From NCBI RefSeq assembly GCF_000292525.1, contig NZ_AEYF01000045.1, positions 682,001 to 746,000 of the forward strand: a stretch of 64,000 nt of DNA, in the 5' to 3' direction. Below are positions 37,471 through 46,012 of this stretch, one piece after another (position 1 is the first letter of the stretch; each line of letters starts with the position of its first letter). Source of the stretch: Rhizobium sp. CCGE 510. Lineage in GTDB: Bacteria > Pseudomonadota > Alphaproteobacteria > Rhizobiales > Rhizobiaceae. The notes under the pieces were generated by a model. The model saw only the letters and a program-made list of their open reading frames with translations. It had not been told where the DNA came from and ran no database searches. Made by a program: the position numbers and the translations under genes.

Positions 37471-39057
37471 TCACAAGGCCTGTCGTTGAAGGGTTTCGTC
37501 GGAATGGGACTGGCGCAGAATATGTTTCTGCACTTTGCCGGAGGCTGTGCGGGGAATGGTCTCGACGAAGAGGATGCGCGCCGGGCGCTTGAAGGCGGCG
37601 AGCCTTGCCGCGCAATGGCCGGCGATCTCATCGCCCGTTGCCGCAGCACCCGGCCGCAGCACGACATAGGCGACGCCGCATTCTCCCCACCTGGTATCGG
37701 GCATACCGACGACCGCGACATCGAGAATATCGGGATGGCTTGCGAGCGCTGCTTCGACCTCGGCGGGATAAACATTCTCGCCGCCGCTGATATACATGTC
37801 CTTCAGGCGATCGACGATCCGATAGAAACCGTTGGTTTCGCGGCGGCCGAGATCGCCGGTGCGGTACCAGCCGTCGGTGAAGGCGGCAGCGGTCTCCTCA
37901 GGCTTGTTCCAATAGCCGGGCGTCACCGCCGGCCCGCGCAGCCATAATTCGCCGATCTCATCTTCCCCGACATCGCAGCCGTCGTCGCCGACGATACGGA
38001 TGTCGAGCAAGGGCGCCGGAAGACCGACACTGCCGGGATTGTCCTGGACGGCACGCCGGTCGATCGGCACATGCAGCACCGTGCCCGCCTCGCTCATGCC
38101 GTAACCGTTGACCAGCGCCACACCGTCATCGAGATAGCTTTCGATCAGCGCCTGCGTCAGTGGTGCACCGCCGACGAAGAGCGCGTGCAGGCCGGAAAGA
38201 GCCGTGGCGCTATAAGCGGGGTCGTTGCGCAGCGCGAGCGCGATCTGCGGCACGGCGAAATAATGGCTGATGGCACGCTGCCGATCAGCAAGGGCTGCAA
38301 GTGTGCGCGCCGGCGTGAACCGGTCGGAGACGACAAGCGTGCCGCCCTGCATCAATGTGGTGCGTGCCACGGCGATCAGCCCGATCGTGTGGAAGAACGG
38401 CAGGTCGCAAAGCGCGACGGATCCCGGCCCGATCTCGCCGACGAAGGAAAAATTGACGGCGGCGAAAAAAGCGTTGCGGCGAGTGATGACGACGCCCTTC
38501 GGCTGTCCCGTCGTGCCCGACGTGTAGAGCAGGACGCAGGGGCCGTCGGCATCGGCAATCACGGGCGCGGCCGGAAGGCTCGCCTCGATCAGGGCGGCCA
38601 GCCCGGCCGGACCGCCGGCGGTCGATATCACCGTCATCTCCGGATCGACGTCCACAAGGCTCGCCACGGCTGCCGAAAACTCTTCGTCGTGGACCAGGAG
38701 AGCCGGTGCGCAATCGGCAAGGATCGGCCGAAGCTCGGCGGCGTTGAGGCGCCAGTTGAGCGGCACATAGATGGCGCCGGCGCGCTGGCAGGCAAAGGCA
38801 AGCACGATCGAATCCATCGAATTGCGCGCCAGCATGGCGACACGCGCCCCGTCGCGACGCGCTCCCAGCATATCGCCGAGGAAACCGGCACAGCAGGCAA
38901 TGCGTGCATCGAGCTCGGCATAGGTCAGCTCCCGACCGGTGGCGATCTCGAACAGAGCCGGACGATCCGGCACGATGCTGGCGCGGTAAAGGATCGGATC
39001 ATCCTTCAGCAGACCGCAGTCCGCCGACGAAGCCATCCCGGAAAAGGATTGCGTCAT
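37471..39057 (-). CDS. fcs: Feruloyl/4-coumaroyl-CoA synthetase
   Basis: A 528-residue ANL-superfamily acyl-CoA ligase. It has the AMP-binding loop LLYTSGTTGQPKGVV, NGYGMSEAGTVL, the DGWYRTGDLG hinge region, and the C-terminal catalytic lysine in PRTASGKVQKHIL. It activates hydroxycinnamates with ATP and CoA, the entry step for the hydratase/lyase next to it. GGGAGGAGAAA precedes the ATG. It is first in the operon and divergent from a MarR regulator. Confidence 0.9.
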   Translation of the reverse strand: MTQSFSGMASSADCGLLKDDPILYRASIVPDRPALFEIATGRELTYAELDARIACCAGFLGDMLGARRDGARVAMLARNSMDSIVLAFACQRAGAIYVPLNWRLNAAELRPILADCAPALLVHDEEFSAAVASLVDVDPEMTVISTAGGPAGLAALIEASLPAAPVIADADGPCVLLYTSGTTGQPKGVVITRRNAFFAAVNFSFVGEIGPGSVALCDLPFFHTIGLIAVARTTLMQGGTLVVSDRFTPARTLAALADRQRAISHYFAVPQIALALRNDPAYSATALSGLHALFVGGAPLTQALIESYLDDGVALVNGYGMSEAGTVLHVPIDRRAVQDNPGSVGLPAPLLDIRIVGDDGCDVGEDEIGELWLRGPAVTPGYWNKPEETAAAFTDGWYRTGDLGRRETNGFYRIVDRLKDMYISGGENVYPAEVEAALASHPDILDVAVVGMPDTRWGECGVAYVVLRPGAAATGDEIAGHCAARLAAFKRPARILFVETIPRTASGKVQKHILRQSHSDETLQRQAL

Positions 39058-39097
39058 TTTCTCCTCCCATGCCCGCCGCTCCCCGCTGCAGGCATAA

Positions 39098-39120
39098 ATT
39101 TGTATGCAACACATACTAAT
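39098..39120. promoter_or_regulatory. Putative MarR operator in fcs promoter
   Basis: ATTTGTATG and CATACTAAT form 9-bp arms (8 of 9 complementary) around CAACA, just upstream of fcs and 135 bp from the divergent marR gene. MarR regulators of hydroxycinnamate genes (FerR/CouR type) bind such inverted repeats and are released by the CoA thioester. Confidence 0.6.
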
Positions 39121-39254
39121 ATTTTTTGAGTGAGATGCAAGAGGCTGTTTCTAGCAAAACCGATCAACCCAGATAGACGCGGGGAATCCGCATTGCGGAT
39201 ATTGACTAACCCGCTGATTTTGATGGTTATGACACCTGGACGAGGTGAGAACGA

Positions 39255-39743
39255 ATGATGGCTGCAAAACCACCGCAGGACGATTTTGAGCGCGAAGATG
39301 CTCCCTTGACACCGGCGCTCGACGTCGGCCGGCTTGGCGATCTCTTGGGCTTTCATCTGCGCATGGCGCATGTCGCGATCTATCGCGACTTCGCCGAAAC
39401 CATGGAGGGACTGGGGCTGACGCAGAAGCAGCTCGCGGTGATGGAACTCACCGCCGGCAATCCCGGCGCATCGCAGATCGACCTTGCCAATACGCTCGGC
39501 ACCGACCGGGCGACGATGATGGCCCTCGTCAACCGGCTGGCGGCCCGCGACCTGATCGAGCGACGTCCTTCCGCGGCCGACCGCCGCCGCCAGGAACTTC
39601 ATCTGACGAAGGCGGGGCGGGCAATGCTCGCGCGGGCGCGTGATCTGATCGACGCACATGAACGGCGTTTCATCGGCCTGTTTTCGCCCGACGAAATGGA
39701 TGGGCTGCTGATGGCGCTGAAGCGGATCTATAAGGGGAGTTGA
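39255..39743 (+). CDS. MarR family transcriptional regulator
   Basis: A 162-residue winged-helix regulator with the MarR DNA-binding core (LTQKQLAVMELTAGNPGASQIDLANTLGTDRATMMALVNRLAARDLIERRPSAADRRRQELHLT) and dimerising terminal helices. It is transcribed divergently from the hydroxycinnamate operon. By analogy with FerR/CouR it probably represses fcs-ech-adh-aldh until feruloyl- or coumaroyl-CoA accumulates. Functional naming rests on position. Confidence 0.9.
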   Translation: MMAAKPPQDDFEREDAPLTPALDVGRLGDLLGFHLRMAHVAIYRDFAETMEGLGLTQKQLAVMELTAGNPGASQIDLANTLGTDRATMMALVNRLAARDLIERRPSAADRRRQELHLTKAGRAMLARARDLIDAHERRFIGLFSPDEMDGLLMALKRIYKGS

Positions 39744-39866
39744 AACCCGCTCGAGCTTGGGGAAGCGAGCGGCATCCAACTGATAGATTTCTCTTGGCAA
39801 AGTCCCGTGTTATGATCCCGGTCCTGGCGTCGTCCGCCGTGGGTTCTGCACGGGGAGACTTGTCTC

Positions 39867-41273
39867 ATGAGTGAAATGGACGTGCTTTTTGCCACCCTGC
39901 GACAGGCGGCTGACCCGCAGACGGTCGAGTGCATCGAAAACGTCGTCAAGCATGGCTCGGATCGCGATCTCAATCGCATCAATGCGCTCGCCTTCGCCAA
40001 GACGCATCATCTCGATGAAGAGAAAACGATCGCAGCACTTTTGCATGCAGCCCGCATAGGCGCGTTCGAGATGACCTGGAATGTCCTTTGCCCGGGATGC
40101 GGCGGTGTGCTCGACAGCGGCGCTACTCTCAAAGGGGTCGTCCAGGACACCTACCATTGTGCGCTCTGCGCCGCCGGATACGAACCGACCCTCGACGAGA
40201 TGGTCGAGGTAACGTTCACAGTCAGTCCGCGTGTTCGCAGGATCGCTGCCCACGACCCCGATCGGCTGCCTCCGCTTGAATACTACCGCCAAATCTTCTT
40301 CAGCTCCGGCGTCGACTTGCCGGAGGATCTGGAAGCGAGGTTCGAACGCATCATGCTGGAGATGATCGAGCTGGCTCCGGGCGAGAAGGCTTTCGTCTCC
40401 CTGCAACTGCCGGCGCAGTTCGTCATCATCTTCGATGCGGTCACGCATTCGGCGCAGTTCATCGACGTGAAGGGTGAGCCCACCGACGAACGTCAAAACC
40501 TCGCAATGGTCATCAGTCGAGGGCATGCACTGAACGAAACGGTCACGCTGCGTCCCGGCTTGCTGCGGCTGACCCTCGAAAACCACACCGATCGCAGAGT
40601 CGTCCCGAACGTTTGCATCGCTGGAGACGACCTTCACGATCTGCTGGGTAGCCGGCGCGCTTTTCTGACAGCCAAACGCCTGCTGACCAACCAGAGTTTC
40701 CGCGACATCTATCGGACCGACACGCTCGATGTCGACCAGCGCCTCAAAATCACCAGCCTGACTTTCCTCTTCACCGACCTGAGGGGCTCGACCGCGCTTT
40801 ACGAGCGCGTTGGAGATCTTGCCGCTTTCGATCTGGTGCGGGCGCATTTCAGGGTTCTTCACGAGATTGTCGCAACCGAGGCCGGAGCAGTGGTCAAGAC
40901 GATCGGCGATGCCGTGATGGCGACCTTCCCGAGCCCGGACCGCGCGGTGGCGGCAGCCCTCAGGATGCGCGAGGCGATGCTTCGGTTGAATGCCGAACAC
41001 GGCAGCGACGACCTTCTCCTGAAGATCGGCATCCATGAGGGACCATGCCTCGCGGTCAACCTGAACGACCGGCAGGACTATTTCGGCCAGACCGTCAACA
41101 TCGCCTCCCGCGTCCAGGGCCTTGCCGATCCCAATGTGATCATGACGACGGAGGCGATCGTCGAAGATGCCCAGGTTTCAGAGATCCTGCGTGACAGCGG
41201 CATCAGCTCCGCCTCGCGGATGGCTGAGCTTCAGGGCATCGGGAGAGAGGTGAGGATTTTTGCGCTGTCGTGA
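39867..41273 (+). CDS. Class III adenylate/guanylate cyclase with zinc-ribbon N-terminus
   Basis: A 468-residue cytosolic protein. Residues 1-280 match the DUF5939-type region found ahead of cyclase domains and include a four-cysteine knuckle (C75, C78, C98, C101). Residues about 290-465 are a class III cyclase: the metal-binding aspartates lie in FLFTDLRGSTALYERVGD and VKTIGDAVMATF, and the transition-state residues in FGQTVNIASRVQGLADP. It probably makes cAMP in response to an unknown, perhaps redox or metal, cue. It stands alone before the low-G+C island. Confidence 0.88.
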   Translation: MSEMDVLFATLRQAADPQTVECIENVVKHGSDRDLNRINALAFAKTHHLDEEKTIAALLHAARIGAFEMTWNVLCPGCGGVLDSGATLKGVVQDTYHCALCAAGYEPTLDEMVEVTFTVSPRVRRIAAHDPDRLPPLEYYRQIFFSSGVDLPEDLEARFERIMLEMIELAPGEKAFVSLQLPAQFVIIFDAVTHSAQFIDVKGEPTDERQNLAMVISRGHALNETVTLRPGLLRLTLENHTDRRVVPNVCIAGDDLHDLLGSRRAFLTAKRLLTNQSFRDIYRTDTLDVDQRLKITSLTFLFTDLRGSTALYERVGDLAAFDLVRAHFRVLHEIVATEAGAVVKTIGDAVMATFPSPDRAVAAALRMREAMLRLNAEHGSDDLLLKIGIHEGPCLAVNLNDRQDYFGQTVNIASRVQGLADPNVIMTTEAIVEDAQVSEILRDSGISSASRMAELQGIGREVRIFALS

Positions 41274-41709
41274 GGTTGGTCTGCTCTTCGGCGTCACGCC
41301 AGTTAGAGTAGTTTCCGCTGACGGCCGGCCAAACGAACTTTTTTCGTTGTCGAAGGATAAGGCTGCTTTGCGCCTCCATTTTAGTCCTTCAGACGGCCAT
41401 CGCGTCTGCCGGAAAGCGGATGCAGTCACATTGGCGGCGTCAGGTCGCATTTTGAGACATTATCCTGAAGTCGCTCCATGTGTCATTGCGGTCTCGTTTG
41501 CTGGCTCAGTATGATGCCACTCCTACTCGTTGTAGTGTCAAAATTACCCTCATTGGCGCAGCAGCTTTTTGATGGCGCCCGAACTGCTTTACGCCAACCA
41601 CCGGGGCCCCCAGTCCACCTTGCATTTCAAATTCCCCATGCTTGAGTTGGCCACAACAATTTTGTTGCACACCCTTGTAGACAACAAAATCGTTGTGTAT
41701 TTGTACGCT
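41274..41709. other. Left junction of the low-G+C island and regulator promoter
   Basis: A 436-bp stretch in which no gene is supported. G+C falls visibly from about 41500 onward. A weak AACGAA/TTCGTT hairpin at 41332-41348 could end the cyclase transcript. The last 60 bp hold two dyads upstream of the XRE-ImmA gene. No tRNA fragment or integrase scar was recognised. Confidence 0.5.
41654..41696. promoter_or_regulatory. Tandem dyads upstream of XRE-ImmA gene
   Basis: CAACAA-TT-TTGTTG (41654-41667) and ACAAC-AAAATC-GTTGT (41681-41696) are related inverted repeats 14 bp before the regulator's start, the expected place for XRE autorepression. Confidence 0.55.
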
Positions 41710-42987
41710 ATGAGTTCAGGAATCATCCTCAATGAGAAAGAGCTGCGCGACACCAAAATGCGGGTATCGCGCCTAATCGATGCACTCTCCTCGGAGAGTT
41801 CGGTGAAGAAGATGACCGGCGGCCTTCCATCGGAGGTTGTTGTCCAGGTTACGGAGATGATGAAAGCCGAGCGTAAGAATTTGCTTGGGTCCATCGAAGC
41901 TTACGAGTTCGCCAAGGAGACTGGCAACGCAACGCTCCTGCAACAACGTGCGTCGAGCGATCCGGGCGTCACCCTCATTGTTGCACGGATCGCCAAGGGC
42001 TATTCACAGCGCGACCTGGCTTGGCGGCTGGGCGTCAAGGAGCAGCAAGTCCAACGATATGAGGCGGATCGGTACAGCTCGATCAGCCTAAAAAACTACG
42101 CGCGTGTCGCAGCTCTTTTAGGTGTGCAGATCAGAGCAACCATCCAGGAAAATCCGGAATTCCGAGGACTCGACGCGATCATCGCTGACGTATCGAAGGA
42201 GGACATTAAGAAGATACTGCGCCATGGCCGGACAAAGGGATGGTTCTCAGAAGAAATGAGCGAGGCCCAGCTTCGTCAATATATCGCTGAGAACCGTATT
42301 GAGTTTGGCAGTCCGTCGCTGCTGCGGACAGGCCTTAACGTCACCGATCATAGCGAAGACGTCCTCCTTCACGCATGGCGAGCACGCGTCGCCGCTCGTG
42401 CTCGGGACGAGATTTCAAAGGAACTGACAAGCTTCGATCCACTAGAGATAGGTTGGTTGCCGGAACTCGTCGGGCTTACCGTCCTCGACGATGGGCCGAA
42501 TCGCGCGATCAAGGTGCTGGCCGAGCACGGGATCATAGTCATAGCAGAAGCACAAATTCCTGGCCTTGCCATCGATGGAGCAGCATTTCTAGAACAGGGT
42601 ATTCCGGTAATTGGTCTCACCATCAGGAAAGACACGATAGACAATTTCTGGTTTACCCTTTTACATGAACTGGCCCATGTTATTCTCCACTATAGAACTG
42701 GGCTTTCAACTGGCTTCTACGACCAGGACGAGGCGACAGCCAGCGATGAGCAAGAGGCCGAAGCTGATAAGTTCGCGGGAAATCTGCTAATTCCTGGGGA
42801 AAGATGGGCTAGGTCAACCGCAAGGATCGCAAACTCGCCGGAAGTAATCGAAAAATTTGCCAGCGATCTGGGGATACACTCGGCAATCGTATTCGGCCGC
42901 ATTCGCAAAGAAAGACGAAACTATACTATCTTCGCGAACAAGATCGGGACAAATTCAGTGCGTGCGCAACTAATGGAGCAGTCCTAG
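41710..42987 (+). CDS. XRE regulator fused to ImmA/IrrE metallopeptidase
   Basis: A 425-residue protein (from ATG 41710; an upstream extension of 47 codons covers the dyads and is rejected). Residues about 80-145 are an XRE helix-turn-helix (IVARIAKGYSQRDLAWRLGVKEQQVQRYEADRYSSISL). Residues about 255-395 are an ImmA/IrrE zinc peptidase with H319-E-x2-H323 (LLHELAHVILHY) and the later EAEADKFAGNLLIP glutamate region. Such proteins sense stress or phage and cleave a repressor. It is followed after 14 bp by the Beta-family gene, forming a two-gene operon. Codon use is more A/T-rich than in flanking genes. Confidence 0.88.
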   Translation: MSSGIILNEKELRDTKMRVSRLIDALSSESSVKKMTGGLPSEVVVQVTEMMKAERKNLLGSIEAYEFAKETGNATLLQQRASSDPGVTLIVARIAKGYSQRDLAWRLGVKEQQVQRYEADRYSSISLKNYARVAALLGVQIRATIQENPEFRGLDAIIADVSKEDIKKILRHGRTKGWFSEEMSEAQLRQYIAENRIEFGSPSLLRTGLNVTDHSEDVLLHAWRARVAARARDEISKELTSFDPLEIGWLPELVGLTVLDDGPNRAIKVLAEHGIIVIAEAQIPGLAIDGAAFLEQGIPVIGLTIRKDTIDNFWFTLLHELAHVILHYRTGLSTGFYDQDEATASDEQEAEADKFAGNLLIPGERWARSTARIANSPEVIEKFASDLGIHSAIVFGRIRKERRNYTIFANKIGTNSVRAQLMEQS

Positions 42988-43001
42988 AGAAAGGAAATTC
43001 C

Positions 43002-44147
43002 ATGCAGCCTTATCATCCCGCGCTCCGTGTCAAGCAGGGTGAATGCACAGCCATTGCCAAGATAGCGCGAGACATTCAGCGCCAAATTCAACCACGGTTC
43101 ATTATCCCTCCGCCGAAGGAAAGTGATCCTGCGAAAGGTAGGCCACTCACGCCCGATGAGATCGCCTACGAAACAGGCCGTCGTATTGGGAAGAATTGGC
43201 CTTTCGAGGTAGCTTTTCTCGATGCTCAGTATGTCGCGTCCTTTCTCGGTGATTCTGGACTAAGGACGCTATTTCGCACTGCGCAATACCAGAACGGCAA
43301 ATTGGTGGCCGTGGCGACTGTAGATGATCTGTTCAACCCAACTTTCGCTGCGTTCCTCCGCGCATCGGCTCCGCGAGTTGCGATTTTCGTTCCCTATGAA
43401 AAGGTGGACACTAAGCGGATACTGGATGGCATGAAGTCCCTCGGCTGCGCACCCGAGGATTGCGTCATCTTTGTTGACTTCAACAAAGCGCCTTTTGAAC
43501 TTGAAGGCATAGAAATCGCCGTTGCTGCAATCTTCGACGAAATAGCCGCCGCCGCGCAATGGCACCGTATTGTTTTCCAGGGCTCGTCTTTCCCGAAAAC
43601 CAATCCGGCAAAGGCAAAGGGAACGTTCACAGTCACTCGCCACGAATGGGATGTCTTCCAGGCGGCCATCAAAGAGTGCTCGGTTTCACCCAACTTGATC
43701 GGCTACGGGGACTACGGTCCAGATAGCAGCGAGATTAAGTTTTCAAAAAAGAAAGGTGGTGCCGTACCTTACCGGCATATTCGCTACACCATTGATGGCT
43801 CGAATCTTGTGGTGAGAGGTAGCGATACCGGCGCCCAGGCCAGTGCAATGAAGGACGTCTGCCAGACAATTTTGACGTCTGGAAAGTTCCTGGGCCGCGA
43901 CTTCTCATATGCTGACGAGGCAATTTATCAAATCGGCAACGGGCGTTGGTCTGCGGGTACACCCAGCATGTGGCGGGAATGGAACATGGCGCACCATATG
44001 ACCTATATCGTCCGGCAACTTGGTGCACAGGAGGGTAAGACCTTCGAATTTGGCCGCTTCAGTAAGGACGCTGAGCAATCCTCCTTGTGGCCAGAGACCG
44101 AAGACGAGCCGTCTGGTACTGGCCCCGAAGTCGCCGTCGGCGGATAG
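43002..44147 (+). CDS. Beta-family protein (phage-T4-beta-like), putative defence component
   Basis: A 381-residue protein whose pattern (an N-terminal YHPALRVKQGECTAI segment, a central FVDFNK region, and a late SYADEAIYQIGNG and MWREWNMAHHMTYIV segment) fits the poorly characterised Beta protein family found in phages and mobile islands. No catalytic motif was recognised and there is no signal peptide or membrane helix. AGAAAGGA precedes the ATG. Tight coupling to an XRE-ImmA gene and closeness to a reverse transcriptase suggest phage defence or a toxin-antitoxin-like pair. The family call is moderate and the function is inference. Confidence 0.6.
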   Translation: MQPYHPALRVKQGECTAIAKIARDIQRQIQPRFIIPPPKESDPAKGRPLTPDEIAYETGRRIGKNWPFEVAFLDAQYVASFLGDSGLRTLFRTAQYQNGKLVAVATVDDLFNPTFAAFLRASAPRVAIFVPYEKVDTKRILDGMKSLGCAPEDCVIFVDFNKAPFELEGIEIAVAAIFDEIAAAAQWHRIVFQGSSFPKTNPAKAKGTFTVTRHEWDVFQAAIKECSVSPNLIGYGDYGPDSSEIKFSKKKGGAVPYRHIRYTIDGSNLVVRGSDTGAQASAMKDVCQTILTSGKFLGRDFSYADEAIYQIGNGRWSAGTPSMWREWNMAHHMTYIVRQLGAQEGKTFEFGRFSKDAEQSSLWPETEDEPSGTGPEVAVGG

Positions 44148-44163
44148 AGCGGAAATGTCCGCT
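44148..44163 (+). terminator. Hairpin immediately after the Beta gene
   Basis: AGCGGA-AATG-TCCGCT begins at the base following the stop codon, between convergent genes. The 6-bp stem has no T-run, so termination is only suggested. Confidence 0.35.
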
Positions 44164-44265
44164 TCGCGCGCCCAAGTCAGTCGCTACGTTACGTTAAGCG
44201 CTCTTGAGAAGCGGGCTTAGTTCTGCTCGGAGAGCGATACGACCATACTGACGAGTGAGCGGGAC

Positions 44266-45702
44266 TTACTGCGCGCGTGTAAGCTCATATTCAAGCCTTC
44301 GATGGATTGCGCTACGAAGGTTCTTTATCTGACGCGCGATTGGCTTTCCTAACGCTCCCATCGTTTTTGATGCTCGTTTGGCGTAGGTGGTGAATGTCCA
44401 TGAGCGATAGTCAGCGGCCTTCATATGGAAATCTTCCACCGAACCGAACGCCTGAATGAGCTTCTCGATGTCGGTCAGAGCAAGGATGTCGTGGGTTAGC
44501 TTTCCCTGATATCGCTTGACCTGACGAATGGCAGTCGCCCTACATACGGACGCGATCTTTCGGTGAAGATTGCTCATCGTCTTGTCACGAATGAACACAT
44601 GTCTCCCGTCGTACCGAAAGCCGAGATACTCGAACGGCTTGTTCGGCATGGGTCTACCATCTTTATCGCTGGCCTTGATCGTGCGAACCTCTTGCCTCTC
44701 GCCTTCAACCTCGAAGCGATGAATAGCGGACTTCTCCTCCTTTATCAGAAGCCCCTTGCCGTAGGTTGTAATCGCGCTTCGGATTTCCTTTTCAAGGACG
44801 ATTGCATCTGCTTCCAAAATGGGCGCGATGACCAAAATGTCGTCTGAATATCTGAAGAACCGGCCGCCGAAGTTGATGCAGATATCACGAAGGTATTTGT
44901 CGAATTCCAGGAGGTAGGCGTTTGCCAAAAGGTCGGACAATGGTGCGCCCTGCGGGACACCTATACAAAGCTTATTGACTTCAATGATTGATGACTGTGT
45001 GGCGGATCGCGCGATCTTCGCCTGAAAAGTCCGTCCATCGCAGAGTTGAACAGGAATTTCACTCCTGGCTTTCAAGAAGCCAGGACGGACTTTGCCGTTA
45101 CGGTCCGTTTTGTCGCCATAAAACCCGAGCCGAGTATAGGCCTTGATGATATCCACAAAAGGATACCGCGTTATCGTCTGGTAGACCTTGAAGTGGTCAG
45201 CAGGTAGCCGAGAGACCCCAAGCAGTTCAGCCCAGACATCGCGAAGACGGCCATGATCGAGTGTCTCGAAGAAACTGCTGATGTCGAGCGCGATGGCGCA
45301 GCAGTTTCCTTGAGACTGAATGGCCTCGACAGCAGAAAGAGCGAAATCAATGTTGCTTTGTCCGCCGCTGCCGCCGGGTTTTGAGATACGGCGATAAGCA
45401 ACAACGGAGTCGGACAGCCCTTCGGTCTGAAGCCGAGCCTCATATGGCACAGACAAGATGTGTCTGTAGTAAGAAAAAATGCAGCTATCGAGTCTGGCTG
45501 CAAAACGGATAGGCCGATCCTTCCGCTTACCGTGTCTGCCTTTCTTGGCATAAACGGTCCAGCCCTCGTCGTACTTTAAAAAAGGATAGAACGTATGGGT
45601 CGCAACACGAGCCGGATCCGTCGCCAAGGCCTCGGCTTCAGCTACGGATATGACGGGATCAAAGTGAGGGTAGCGCCTGACGGAAGCAGTCCATGCCTTC
45701 AC
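44266..45702 (-). CDS. Antiviral-type reverse transcriptase (DRT/UG group, DRT2-like)
   Basis: A 478-residue stand-alone reverse transcriptase. Palm motifs are clear: A in AIALDISSFFETLDH (Asp140), B in IGVPQGAPLSDLLANAYLLE, and C in RYSDDILVI (YSDD 285-288). The N-terminus (RYPHFDP, HTFYPFLKYD, RPIRFAARLDSCIFSYYRHIL, VVAYRR) resembles the defence-associated UG/DRT2 enzymes rather than group II intron RTs. There is no maturase or HNH domain. GTG at 45702 with GGGG upstream is preferred; TTG at 45714 is possible. It is preceded by a structured leader and converges on the XRE-ImmA/Beta pair. The RT call is firm; the DRT2 subclass is by eye only. Confidence 0.85.
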   Translation of the reverse strand: MKAWTASVRRYPHFDPVISVAEAEALATDPARVATHTFYPFLKYDEGWTVYAKKGRHGKRKDRPIRFAARLDSCIFSYYRHILSVPYEARLQTEGLSDSVVAYRRISKPGGSGGQSNIDFALSAVEAIQSQGNCCAIALDISSFFETLDHGRLRDVWAELLGVSRLPADHFKVYQTITRYPFVDIIKAYTRLGFYGDKTDRNGKVRPGFLKARSEIPVQLCDGRTFQAKIARSATQSSIIEVNKLCIGVPQGAPLSDLLANAYLLEFDKYLRDICINFGGRFFRYSDDILVIAPILEADAIVLEKEIRSAITTYGKGLLIKEEKSAIHRFEVEGERQEVRTIKASDKDGRPMPNKPFEYLGFRYDGRHVFIRDKTMSNLHRKIASVCRATAIRQVKRYQGKLTHDILALTDIEKLIQAFGSVEDFHMKAADYRSWTFTTYAKRASKTMGALGKPIARQIKNLRSAIHRRLEYELTRAQ

Positions 45703-45977
45703 GATAGTCCCCAAAGGCGAGAGGGGGCAAAAGGACCGTTGTGCATCCGGTTATCCTTCGCCCCCAACTGTTTAGAACGGGTATGGAATACCCTACGGCA
45801 CAAGTAGTCGAGATAGTGGACTATATTAGCTGCATGTACGATTGCTCGTCATGTACCTTAAGCGTCCAGTTTCATGCGGAGGTCCGGATGGACATCATGG
45901 CATTACTGCTGGTGGCCTTCGGGCTTGACAGCTTCAAGTAATTCTCCGCTCCCCCAAGTCGCCCATCGTGATCGGAT
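45703..45977 (-). ncRNA. Candidate template RNA upstream of the reverse transcriptase
   Basis: DRT2-type systems carry a structured non-coding RNA just 5' of the RT gene. Here the leader contains a long terminal hairpin (45723-45765: GGGGGC/GCCCCC, AAGGA/TCCTT, CCG/CGG), a GGGTAT/ATACCC hairpin (45779-45793), TAGTC/GACTA (45805-45823) and CTTGA/TCAAG (45924-45938). A promoter-like pair on the minus strand predicts a start near 45977 and so a transcript of about 275 nt. The boundaries and the RNA itself are inferred. Confidence 0.45.
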
Positions 45978-45983
45978 ACCGTA

Positions 45984-46012
45984 AATATCGAAGCGAATGG
46001 ATGAAAGTTCAA
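45984..46012 (-). promoter_or_regulatory. Possible promoter for RT leader RNA
   Basis: Read on the minus strand, TTGAAC (46007-46012) and GATATT (45984-45989) are separated by 17 bp, each matching four of six sigma-70 consensus positions. A weak prediction that gains value from its position. Confidence 0.35.

Noticed and set aside
41569..41709. N-terminal extension of the XRE-ImmA protein
   Set aside because: The extra 47 residues overlap the A/T-rich promoter and both dyads; the ATG at 41710 gives a normal family N-terminus.
44266..45702. Group II intron or diversity-generating retroelement
   Set aside because: No maturase X domain, HNH nuclease, intron 5'/3' RNA ends, or template/variable repeat pair was found around the RT.
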